Below are positions 22,577-33,817 of a stretch of DNA of 64,000 nucleotides, in pieces. Origin of the DNA: Bimastos eiseni. Lineage: Eukaryota > Annelida > Clitellata > Crassiclitellata > Lumbricidae. Each line of letters opens with the position of its first letter. The first letter of the stretch is position 1. The position numbers and the translations under genes were made by a program. The notes under the pieces are model-generated. The model was not told the DNA's origin and did no database searches. It saw nothing but the letters and a program-made list of their open reading frames with translations. Where the stretch lies: contig OY365815.1 of assembly GCA_959347315.1 (NCBI GenBank), positions 1 through 64,000 on the forward strand, written 5' to 3'.

Positions 22577-23388
22577 CTGTCATTTTATTTCTGTGTTTTT
22601 ATTATATGGATGTTAATTTTATCCATTACTGTATTGCAATATCTAATTCCTTAGCAGGTAATAGCTGCTTAACCTCTCTCGGAATTTGAGACTTTTGTAA
22701 TAAAATTGACATTTAGTTTCAATGATTTCTCGTTGGTCAACTCGAATAACTTTAATAACTTTGTTCTTACTTGAGATATCTACACCAAATTTTGACAGTA
22801 CATTTGCAATACCTGCAGCTGCAATGGTGCCAAATTTCAGTAAAATCGGTTCAAAACCAATAGCCCTTGCTATGGAGCTTATGAAAATAATATGCCTAAA
22901 CTTTGCACGCAGTTTTCTCGAATAGCACTTTACGTAAACGGTCACATTGGAAATTCTATAACTTTGGCTGTATGCAAGGCATAAACTAGCTAAAAACGAT
23001 TTTGGAAAGGTAAATCTAGGAGCTTCAGGATGGTGCAAAAAACAGAAAAAAATATTTTGTATACAAGTGACTGGTTTCGTGCTGACGAGTCACATATAAC
23101 ATTGATGGCTTACAACGAGTCAACTCTAAATGCTACCCGTTGAAAAACGGTCAAAATCGGATTTATTTGCGCTATTGTTTTAAGCAATCCTCATTAAAAC
23201 ACTCGATTTTCTACATAAAACAAGTAAATACAAGACTATTTATTCAATAAATTGTGTTTTAGAGATATTTTAATGACTGAATTTTACGAAAACGAAATTT
23301 AAGTGTAAAAGTAAAAATTCGCAGTTTTTGCCTCGTTGCTCCTAAATTAACGTTGCCGACAAAAGCCTATTTACGAGCTGGCGGATAT
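22577..23388. other. No recognisable gene
   Basis: About 800 bp of AT-rich sequence. Open frames on both strands (22643-23038 minus, 22722-22925 plus) have no features I recognise and overlap each other. The tract ends where array homology begins at CCAGACGTGAAAA (23389). Confidence 0.5.
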
Positions 23389-24375
23389 CCAGACGTGAAA
23401 AAATCCAAAAACTAAAAACACTGTTAACAATCTCCACCCAGTAGTCATTCCATACAACCCAAAATCTATGCGCATATTTTATGAATGGAAGAAAAACCAC
23501 ATGCAGGATAATACACTACAGCACTACCGCATAATACCAGCCTACTCTAGAAATAGGAACCCAAAAGAATTACTAGCTCCACGTAAAAATGAGCCTATAA
23601 AACCCACGCAAAATACTAACATAGGTTCAAGCAAATGTAACACCTTCATGCACACAACCATGCCCATACATAACAGTCTCCAAAACATACTCAAGCACAT
23701 ACACACGCCGCAAGTACACCATAATGCAGCGACTAGACTGCCAAAGCACTAACACAATGTACCTAATAACTTGTAGCGCCTGCAACGAACAATACATAGA
23801 CCACACACAAGGTAAAGTAGTAGAAGGCCTATTAGAACACATCCACAATATAACAAATGAGCATAATAACTCACTAGCAAACCACTTCAACTCAAACAAC
23901 CACTCACTAGAAAATATTACAATTATGCCAACAGTCACTGTTGCTGCATACAGAAATGGCTCTTTTCAGGTACCAACCATCCTCTCTACAACACCGCCTC
24001 CTGAATCTACAACAACAATAGCAACAAGAACTGATTACGTGCCAGCCTCACGGAATCAACCAACCACCACAATACACCACCAGACAACACCGGGACTAGC
24101 CACAACAGCGCACCAACAGAGACAACCGAACATCACCAGACTACACCAAACACTCCTACTTCTTCTTACCGTCCTCATCAAACTCAGCAGCAACGACACT
24201 GCATCGTCGTCGTCATCATCATCATCACCATCATCACCACCACCCCCTAACCATTACCGCCATGATCACATCCACCAGCACCATTATCATAAGCGTCATC
24301 AGACCTCACCCGCCATCTGTGATTCTCCCATCAACGAACTGTGCCCGTGCTCAACAATCACCTCGTGTTTCGACA
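23389..24375 (+). mobile_element. Array copy 0: edge copy with divergent 3' region
   Basis: Begins inside the endonuclease at the array edge (CCAGACGTGAAAA). The endonuclease reads MRIFYEWKKNHMQDNTLQHY, then shifts frame after SSKCNTFMH and resumes as TMYLITCSACNEQYIDHTQ (frame open 23724-24380). After TVTVAA the sequence departs from all other copies: about 200 bp coding a Thr/Pro/His-rich tail replaces the usual ATAATATAGG segment. It rejoins the family at CCTCATCAAACTCAGCAG. It may preserve an older form of the element. Confidence 0.8.
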
Positions 24376-25231
24376 CCTAACCCTGACCCTGACTCTAGGC
24401 CCTGGCCAACAAACATCCATCATACATTAAGGACGCCTATGACTTCATAAACAGAATCAGAGACACTACAATAAAACCACACTATATCTTAGTCACAGGT
24501 GATGTCACAGCATTATATACAGATATGAACATAGATAGAACCATCACTACTGTAAAAGAATTCTTCCGTAAAAATCCAAAAACTAACAGACCAGACGCTG
24601 AACTCTTAGAACTCCTGGAAATAGCAATGAAAACTGATGACTTAGTATTTGACCAAAAAGCAATGGAGGCCTTCCACATTCACCCACTTGACTTCTTCCG
24701 GTTTCTTGACGATATCTCCTTCATATGGCCCGGTACTGTCGAGGAGCTAAAACAATATGAGGCATTTCTAAATTCTTTAATCCCTGACATTACAGTAACC
24801 TTAACATACAATGACACTGAAATTAACTTCCTTGACACAACGATTTCTAGATACACAGACCAGGACAGGACTACACTGCAGACGAGAGTTTATTTTAAAC
24901 AGACAGACACGCACCAATTACTGCACAGCTCATCAATCCATCCCAAACACACATTCACTGGCATTCTGAAATCCCAAATTTTAAGATTTAAGAGATTATC
25001 TTCATTTAATTTAGAACGGTCGTCGATTACTCATGTAAGACACTATTTGACAGTACGTTACACAGAGGATATATAGCAAACGACTACTAAGGGAAACTAA
25101 GACTAACACATGGACCAGACGTGAAAAGAGTCCTAAAACTAAGAACACCGATAACAATCTCCTCCCTCCCAGTAGTCATTCCGTACAACCCACTATCTAT
25201 GCGCATACTTTATGAATGGAAGGAAATCCTC
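24376..25231 (+). mobile_element. Array copy A: short, RT only
   Basis: 856 bp. A deletion of roughly 90 bp removes RT motif B (MKTDD joined to LVFDQKAMEAFH) and happens to fuse both RT parts in one frame (24525-25076, 183 codons). The endonuclease and 3' UTR are deleted at ATCCTC/TGACCCTGACCC (25231). Confidence 0.85.
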
Positions 25232-25257
25232 TGACCCTGACCCTAGGCCCTGGCCAA

Positions 25258-26013
25258 TAAACATCCATCATACATTAAGGACGCCTATGACTTCATAAAC
25301 AGAATCAGAGACACTACAATAAAACCACACTATATCTTAGTCACAGGTGATGTCACAGCATTTTATACAGATATGAACGTAGATAGAACCATCACTACTG
25401 TAAAAGAATTCTTCCATAAAAATCCAAAAACTAACAGACCAGACGCTGAACTCTTAGAACTCCTGGAAATAGCAATGAAAACTGATGACTTCTCCTTCTG
25501 CAACAAACTCTTCCCACAAATGTTTGGGACAGCTATGGGGGAAGAATTTTTCCACGTAACTTAGCAAACATGTACCTGGTAGAATTTGACCAAAAAGCAA
25601 CGGAGGCCTTCCACATTCACCCACTTGACTTCTTCCGGTTTCTTGACGATATCTCCTTCATATGGCCCGGTACTGTCGAGGAGTTAAATCAATATGAGGC
25701 ATTTCTAAATTCTTTAATCCCTGACATTACAGTAACCTTAACATACAATGACACTGAAATTAACTTCCTTGACACAACGATTTCTAGATACACAGACCAG
25801 GACAGGACTACACTGCAGACGAGAGTTTATTTTAGACAGACAGACACGCACCAATTACTGCACAGCTCATCATTCCATCCCAAACACACATTCACTGGCA
25901 TTCTGAAATCCCAAATTTTAAGATTTAAGATATTATCTTCATTTAATTTAGAACGGTCTTCGATTACTCATGTAAGACACTATTTGACAGTCCGATACAC
26001 AGAGGATATATAG
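25258..26013 (+). pseudogene. Reverse transcriptase of the Penelope-like element (copy B)
   Basis: Would copy element RNA into DNA. Visible: HPSYIKDAYDFINRIRD, motif A ILVTGDVTAFYTDM with the catalytic Asp, motif B QMFGTAMG, then NMYLVEF after a frame change, motif C FLDDI with the catalytic Asp pair, and the thumb HPKHTFTGILKSQILRF. The finger region and everything upstream are missing. The frame offset right after FGTAMG (GGGGGAAGAA; other copies GGGGTAAGAA or GAGGGAAGAA) occurs in every copy that retains the site. A typical Penelope-like protein would read GTAMG, seven residues, then ANMYL. Confidence 0.85.
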
Positions 26014-26126
26014 CAAACGACTACTAAGGGAAACTAAGACTAACACATGGACCAGACGTGAAAAGAGTCCTAAAACTAAGAACACCGATAACAATCTCCT
26101 CCCTCCCAGTAGTCATTCCGTACAAC

Positions 26127-26648
26127 CCACTATCTATGCGCATATTTTATGAATGGAAGAAAATCCTCATGCAAGATAATAATACACTGCAGCATTACCG
26201 CATAATACCAGCCTACTCTAGAAATAGGAACCTAAGAGCTCCACGTAAAAATAAGCCCATAAAACCCACGCAAAATACTAACATAGGTTCAAACAAATGT
26301 AACACACCTTCATGCACACAATCATGCCCATACATAACAGTCTCCAAAACATACTCAAGCACATACACACGCCGCAAGTACACCATAATCAAGCGACTAG
26401 GCTGCCAAGGCACTAACACAATCTACCTAATAACTTGTAGCGCCTGCAACGAACAATACATAGACCACACACAAGGCAAAGTAGTAGAAGGCCTATCAGA
26501 ACACATCCACAATATAACGAATCAGCATAATAACCCACTAGCAAACCACTTCAACTCAAACAACCACTCACTAGAAAATGTTACAGTTATGCCAACACTC
26601 ACTGTTGCTGCATTAGAAATGGCTCTTTTCAGGCCAACAGTAATATAA
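26127..26648 (+). pseudogene. GIY-YIG-type endonuclease of the Penelope-like element (copy B)
   Basis: Would nick target DNA for retrotransposition. The first ATG gives MRIFYEWKKILMQDNNTLQH. A Cys cluster CNTPSCTQSC is followed by the core TNTIYLITCSACNEQYIDHT and the C-terminal PLANHFNSNNHSLENVTV, matching the usual order of Penelope-like endonucleases (VIYLI-C-C-YVG, then R...H, then HF...HS). But the YVG/YIG glycine is Asp (YID) and the catalytic Arg position reads Gly (VVEGLSEH). These changes occur in every copy, so catalysis is doubtful. The frame stays open in 12 of the 20 copies that have a complete endonuclease region. An alternative in-frame start at GTG 26058 is less likely in a eukaryote. 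Confidence 0.75.
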
Positions 26649-26937
26649 TAGGTAGGCCTTCTCTGGGTTATTACGCTTATTTGTTATATTGTGGATGTGT
26701 TCTAATAGGCCTTCTATTCGTCCTCATCAAACTCAGCAGCATCGGCACTGCATCGTCGTCATCATCATCCTCACCATCATCATCATCATCATCATCATCA
26801 CCACCACCCCAACCATTACCGCCATGATCACATCCTCCAGCACCATTATCATAAGCATCATCAGACCTCACCCGCCATCTGTGATTCTCCCATCAACGAA
26901 CTGTGCCCGTGCTCAACAATCACCTCGTGATTCGACG

Positions 26938-28487
26938 CCTAACCCTGACCCTGACCCTAGGCCCTGGCCAACAAACATCCATCATACATTCAGGACGCCT
27001 ATGACTTCATAAACAGAATCAGAGACACTACAATAAAACCACACTATATCTTAGTCACAGGTGATGTCATAGCATTATATACAGATATGAACGTAGATAG
27101 AACCATCACTACTGTAAAAGAATTCTTTCGTAAAAATCCAAAAACTAACAGACTAGACGCTAAACTCTTAGAACTCCTGGAAATAGCAATGAAAACTGAT
27201 GACTTCTCTTTCTGCAATAAACTCTTCCCACAAATGTTTGGGACAGCTATGGGGGAAGAACCTTTGCACGTAACTTAGCAAACATGTACCTGGTAGAATT
27301 TGACCAAAAAGCAATGGAGGCCTTCCGCATTCACCCACTTGACTTCTTCCGGTTTCTTGACGATATCTCCTTCATATGGCCCGGTACTGTCGAGGAGCTA
27401 AAACAATATGAGGCATTTCTAAATTCTTTAATCCCTGACATTACAGTAACCTTAACATACAATGACACTGAAATTAACTTCCTTGACACAACGATTTCTA
27501 GATACACAGACCAGGACAGGACTACACTGCAGACGAGAGTTTATTTTAAACAGACAGACACGCACCAATTACTGCACAGCTCATCATTCCATCCCAAACA
27601 CACATTCACTGGCGTTCTGAAATCCCAAATTTTAAGATTTAAGAGATTATCTTCATTTAATTTAGAACGGACTTCGATTACTCATGTAAGACAATATTTG
27701 ACAGTCCCATACACAGAGGATATATAGCAAACGACTACTAAGGGAAACTAAGACTAACACATGGACCAGACGTGAAAAGAGTCCTAAAACTAAGAACACC
27801 GATAACAATCTCCTCCCTCCCAGTATCATTCCGTACAACCCACTATCTATGCGCATATTTTATGAATGGAAGAAAATCCTCATGCAAGATAATAATACAC
27901 TGCAGCATTACCGCATAATACCAGCCTACTCTAGAAATAGGAACCTAAAAGCTCCACGTAAAAATAAGCCTATAAAACCCACGCAAAATACTAACATAGG
28001 TTCAAACAAATGTAACACACCTTCATGCACACAATCATGCCCATACATAACAGTCTCCAAAACATACTCAAGCACATACACACGCCGCAAGTACACCATA
28101 ATCAAGCGACTAGGCTGCCAAGGCACTAACACAATCTACCTAATAACTTGTAGCGCCTGCAACGAACAATACATAGACCACACACAAGGCAAAGTAGTAG
28201 AAGGCCTATCAGAACACATCCACAATATAACGAATCAGCATAATAACCCACTAGCAAACCACTTCAACTCAAACAACCACTCACTAGAAAAAGTTACAGT
28301 TATGCCAACAGTCACTGTTGCTGCATTAGAAATGGCTCTTTTCAGGCCAACAGTAATATAATAGGTAGGCCTTCTCTGGGTTATTACGCTTATTTGTTAT
28401 ATTGTGAATGTGTTCTAATAGGCCTTCTATTCGTCCTCATCAAACTCAGCAGCATCAGCACTGCATCGTCGTCATCATCATCCTCAC

Positions 28488-28522
<35 letters not shown>

Positions 28523-28659
28523 CCACCACCCCAACCATTACCGCCATGATCACATCCACCAGCACCATTATCATATGCATCATCAGACCTCACCCGCCAT
28601 CTGTGATTCTCCCATCAACGAACTGTGCCCGTCCTCAACAATCGCCTCGTGATTCGACA
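26938..28659 (+). mobile_element. Array copy C
   Basis: RT parts at 27087-27278 and 27284-27727; endonuclease open at 27849-28361 (LKAPRK form, lacking three residues ELL). TGATGTCATAGC replaces the usual GTCACAGC near motif A. The 3' block carries GTCCTCAACAATCGCC, a variant shared with copy E. Confidence 0.85.
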
Positions 28660-30371
28660 CCTAACCCTGACCCTGACCCTGAGCCCTGGCCAACTAACAT
28701 CCATCATACATTCAGGACGCCTATGACTTCATATACAGAATCAGAGACACTACAATAAAACCACACTATATCTTAGTCACAGGTGATGTCACAGCATTAT
28801 ATACGGATATGAACGTAGATAGAACCATCACTACTGTAAAAGAATTCTTCCGTAAAAATCCAAAAACCAACAGACTAGACGCTGAACTCTTAGAACTCCT
28901 GGAAACAGCAATGAAAACTGATGACTTCTTCTTTTGCAACAAACTCTTTCCACAAATGTTTGGGACAGCTATGGGGTAAGAAAATTTGCACGTAACTTAG
29001 CAAACATGTACCTGGTAGAATTTGACCAAAAAGCAATGGAGGCCTTCCGCATTCACCCACTTGACTTCTTCCGGTTTCTTCACGATATCTCCTTCATATG
29101 GCCCGGTACTGTCGAGGAGCTAAAACAATATGAGGCATTTCTAAATTCTTTAATCCCTGACATTACAGTAACCTTAACATACAATTACACTGAAATATTA
29201 ACTTCCTTGACACAACGACTTCTAGATACACAGTCCAGGACAGGACTACACTGCCGACGAGAGTTTATTTTAAACAGACAGACACGCACCATTTACTGCA
29301 CAGCTCATCATTCCATCCCAAACACACATTCACTGGCGTTCTGAAATCCCAAATTTTAAGATTTAAGAGATTATCTTCATTTAATTTAGAACGGACTTCG
29401 ATTACTCATGTAAGACAATATTTGACAGTCCCATACACAGAGGATATATAGCAAACGACTACTAAGGGAAACTAAGACTAACACATGGACCAGACGTGAA
29501 AAGAGTCCTAAAACTAAGAACACCGATAACAATCTCCTCCCTCCCAGTATCATTCCGTACAACCCACTATCTATGCGCATATTTTATGAATGGAAGAAAA
29601 TCCTCATGCAAGATAATAATACACTGCAGCATTACCGCATAATACCAGCCTACTCTAGAAATAGGAACCTAAAAGCTCCACGTAAAAATAAGCCTATAAA
29701 ACCCACGCAAAATACTAACATAGGTTCAAACAAATGTAACACACCTTCATGCACACAATCATGCCCATACATAACAGTCTCCAAAACATACTCAAGCACA
29801 TACACACGCCGCAAGTACACCATAATCAAGCGACTAGGCTGCCAAGGCACTAACACAATCTACCTAATAACTTGTAGCGCCTGCAACGAACAATACATAG
29901 ACCACACACAAGGCAAAGTAGTAGAAGGCCTATCAGAACACATCCACAATATAACGAATCAGCATAATAACCCACTAGCAAACCACTTCAACTCAAACAA
30001 CCACTCACTAGAAAATGTTACAGTTATGCCAACAGTCACTGTTGCTGCATTAGAAATGGCTCTTTTCAGGCCAACAGTAATATAATAGGTAGGCCTTCTC
30101 TGGGTTATTACGCTTATTTGTTATATTGTGGATGTGTTCTAATAGGCCTTCTATTCGTCCTCATCAAACTCAGCAGCATCGGCACTGCATCGTCGTCATC
30201 ATCATCCTCACCATCATCATCATCATCATCATCACCACCACCCCAACCATTACCGCCATGATCACATCCTCCAGCACCATTATCATAAGCATCATCAGAC
30301 CTCACCCGCCATCTGTGATTCTCCCATCAACGAACAGTGCCCGTGCTCAACAATCACCTCGTGATTCGACG
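28660..30371 (+). mobile_element. Array copy D
   Basis: Spacer variant CCCTGAGCCCTGG. Motif B has GGGGTAAGAA. RT part 2 (28934-29344) shifts frame at ACTGAAATATTAAC. Endonuclease open at 29573-30085, LKAPRK form. Confidence 0.85.
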
Positions 30372-31918
30372 CCTAACCCTGACCCTGACCCTAGGCCCTG
30401 GCCAACAAACATCCATCATACATTCAGGACGCCTATGACTTCATAAACAGAATCAGAGACACTACAATAAAACCACACTATATCTTAGTCACAGGTGATG
30501 TCATAGCATTATATACAGATATGAACGTAGATAGAACCATCACTACTGTAAAAGAATTCTTCCGTAAAAATCCAAAAACTAACAGACTAGACGCTGAACT
30601 CTTAGAACTCCTGGAAATAGCAATGAAAACTGATGACTTCTCCTTCTGCAATAAACTCTTCCCACAAATGTTTGGGACAGCTATGGGGGAAGAACCTTTG
30701 CACGTAACTTAGCAAACATGTACCTGGTAGAATTTGACCAAAAAGCAATGGAGGTCTTCCACCTTCACCCACTTGACTTCCTCCGGTTTCTTCACGATAT
30801 CTCCTTCATATGGCCCGGTACTGTCGAGGAGCTAAAACAATATGAGGCATTTCTAAATTCTTTAATCCCTGACATTACAGTAACCTTAACATACAATGAC
30901 ACTGAAATAACCTTCCTTGACACAACGATTTCTAGATACACAGACCAGGACAGGACTACACTGCAGACGAGAGTTTATTTTAAACAGACAGACACGCACC
31001 AATTACTGCACAGCTCATCATTCCATCCCAAACACACATTCACTGGCGTTCTGAAATCCCAAATTTTAAGATTTAAGAGATTATCTTCATTTAATTTAGA
31101 ACGGACTTCGATTACTCATGTAAGACACTATTTGACAGTCCGATACACGGAGGATATATAGCAAACGACTACTAAGGGAAACTAAGACTAACACATGGAC
31201 CAGACGTGAAAAGAGTCCTAAAACTAAGAACACCGATAACAATCTCCTCCCTCCCAGTATCATTCCGTACAACCCACTATCTATGCGCATATTTTATGAA
31301 TGGAAGAAAATCCTCATGCAAGATAATAATACACTGCAGCATTACCGCATAATACCAGCCCACTCTTGAAATAGGAGCCTAAAAGCTCCACGTAAAAATA
31401 AGCCTATAAAACCGACGCAAAATACTAACATAGGTTCAAACAAATGTAACACACCTTCATGCACACAATCATGCCCATACATAACAGTCTCCAAAACATA
31501 CTCAAGCACATACACACGCCGCAAGTACACCATAATCAAGCGACTAGGCTGCCAAGGCACTAACACAATCTAACTAATAACTTGTAGCGCCTGCAACGAA
31601 CAATACATAGACCACACACAAGGCAAAGTAGTAGAAGGCCTATGAGAACACATCCACAATATAACGAATGAGCATAATAACCCACTAGCAAACCACTTCA
31701 ACTCAAACAACCACTCACTAGAAAAAGTTACAGTTATGCCAACAGTCACTGTTGCTGCATTAGAAATGGCTCTTTTCAGGCCAACAGTAATATAATAGGT
31801 AGGCCTTCTCTGGGTTATTACGCTTATTTGTTATATTGTGAATGTGTTCTAATAGGCCTTCTATTCGTCCTCATCAAACTCAGCAGCATCAGCACTGCAT
31901 CGTCGTCATCATCCTGAC

Positions 31919-31953
<35 letters not shown>

Positions 31954-32090
31954 CCACCACCCCAACCATTACCGCCATGATCACATCCACCAGCACCATT
32001 ATCATATGCATCATCAGACCTCACCCGCCATCTGTGATTCTCCCATCAACGAACTGTGCCCGTCCTCAACAATCGCCTCGTGATTCGACA
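30372..32090 (+). mobile_element. Array copy E
   Basis: RT parts at 30521-30712 and 30718-31161. The endonuclease is broken by TGA (CACTCTTGAAAT, about 31367) and TAA (ATCTAACTA, about 31571). The GTCCTCAACAATCGCC variant pairs it with copy C. Confidence 0.85.
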
Positions 32091-33817
32091 CCTAACCCTG
32101 ACCCTGACCCTGAGCCCTGGCCAACTAACATCCATCATACATTCAGGACGCCTATGACTTCATAAACAGAATCAGAGACACTACAATAAAACCACACTAT
32201 ATCTTAGTCACAGGTGATGTCACAGCATTATATACGGATATGAACGTAGATAGAACCATCACTACTGTAAAAGAATTCTTCCGTAAAAATCCAAAAACCA
32301 ACAGACTAGACGCTGAACTCTTAGAACTCCTGGAAATAGCAATGAAAACTGATGACTTCTTCTTTTGCAACAAACTCTTTCCACAAATGTTTGGGACAGC
32401 TATGGGGTAAGAACATTTGCACGTAACTTAGCAAACATGTACCTGGTAGAATTTGACCAAAAAGCAATGGAGGCCTTCCGCATTCACCCACTTGACTTCT
32501 TCCGGTTTCTTGACGATATCTCCTTCATATGGCCCGGTACTGTCGAGGGGCTAAAACAATATGAGGCATTTCTAAATTCTTTAATCCCTGACATTACAGT
32601 AACCTTAACATACAATGACACTGAAATTAACTTCCTTGACACAACGATTTCTAGATACACAGACCAGGACAGGACTACACTGCAGACGAGAGTTTATTTT
32701 AAACAGACAGACACGCACCAATTACTGCACAGCTCATCATTCCATCCCAAACACACATTCACTGGCATTCTGAAATACCAAATTTTAAGATTTAAGAGAT
32801 TGTCTTCATTTAATTTAGAACGGACTTCGATTACTCATGTAAGACACTATTTGACAGTCCGTTACACAGAGGATATATGGCAAACGACTACTAAAGGAAA
32901 CTAAGACTAACACATGGACCAGACGTGAAAAGAGTCCTAAAACTAAGAACACCGATAACAATCTCCTCCCTCCCAGTAGTCATTCCGTACAACCCACTAT
33001 CTATGCGCATATTTTATGAATGGAAAAAAATGCCTCATGCAAGATAATAATACACTGCAGCATTACCGCATAATACCAGCCCACTCTAAAAGTAGGAACC
33101 TAAAAGAATTACTAGCTCCACGTAAAAATAAGCCCATAAAACCCACGCAAAATACTAACATAGGTTCAAACAAATGTAACACATCTTCATGCACACAATC
33201 ATGCCCATACATAACAGTCTCCAAAACATACTCAACCACATACACACACCGCAAGTACACCATAATCAAGCGACTAGGCTGCCAAGGCACTAACACAATC
33301 TACCTAATAACTTGTAGCGCCTGCAACGAACAATACATAGACCACACACAAGGCAAAGTAGTAGAAGGCCTATCAGAACACATCCACAATATAACGAATC
33401 AGCATAATAACCCACTAGCAAACCACTTCAACTCAAACAACCACTCACTAGAAAATGTTACAGTTATGCCAACAGTCACTGTTGCTGCATTAGAAATGGC
33501 TCTTTTCAGGCCAACAGTAATATAATAGGTACGCCATCTGTAAGTTATTACGCTTATTTGTTATATTGTGGATGTGTTCTAAGAGGCCTTCTATTCGTCC
33601 TCATCAAACTCAGCAGCATCGGCACTGCATCGTCGTCATCATCATCTTCACCATCATCATCATCATCATCAACACCACCATCAGCACCCCAACCATTACC
33701 GCCATGATCACATCCACCAGCACCATTATCATATGTATCATCAGACCTCACCCGCCATCTGTGATTCTCCCATCAACGAACTGTGCCCGTGCTCAACAAT
33801 CACCTCGTGATTCGACG
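32091..33817 (+). mobile_element. Array copy F
   Basis: Spacer CCCTGAGCCC as in copy D. RT part 2 is open from 32365 to 32904 and shows the frame joining VRTFARNLANMYLVEF. Endonuclease open at 33016-33525, LKELLAPRK form. Confidence 0.85.

Larger units (their letters stand above)
25232..26937 (+). mobile_element. Array copy B: reference copy, RT plus open endonuclease frame
   Basis: RT part 1 runs from about 25258 to the stop at 25564, with motif A DVTAFYTDM (F here where other copies have L) and motif B FGTAMG. Part 2 is in another frame (25570-26013: MYLVEFDQKATEAFHIHPLD, motif C RFLDDISFIW, INFLDTTIS, HPKHTFTGILKSQILRFK). The true thumb sequence SCKTLFD and HRGY lies in a third frame. The endonuclease frame is open 26058-26648. 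The 3' block is at 26871-26937 with an intact hairpin at 26918-26932. Confidence 0.88.

Noticed and set aside
22643..23038. 131-codon minus-strand frame
   Set aside because: No recognisable motifs, overlaps another frame on the + strand, and sits in AT-rich sequence without splice or promoter support.
26677..26871. Poly-Asp (-), poly-Ile and poly-Ser/His (+) frames in each array unit
   Set aside because: They are readings of the ATC microsatellite in different frames.
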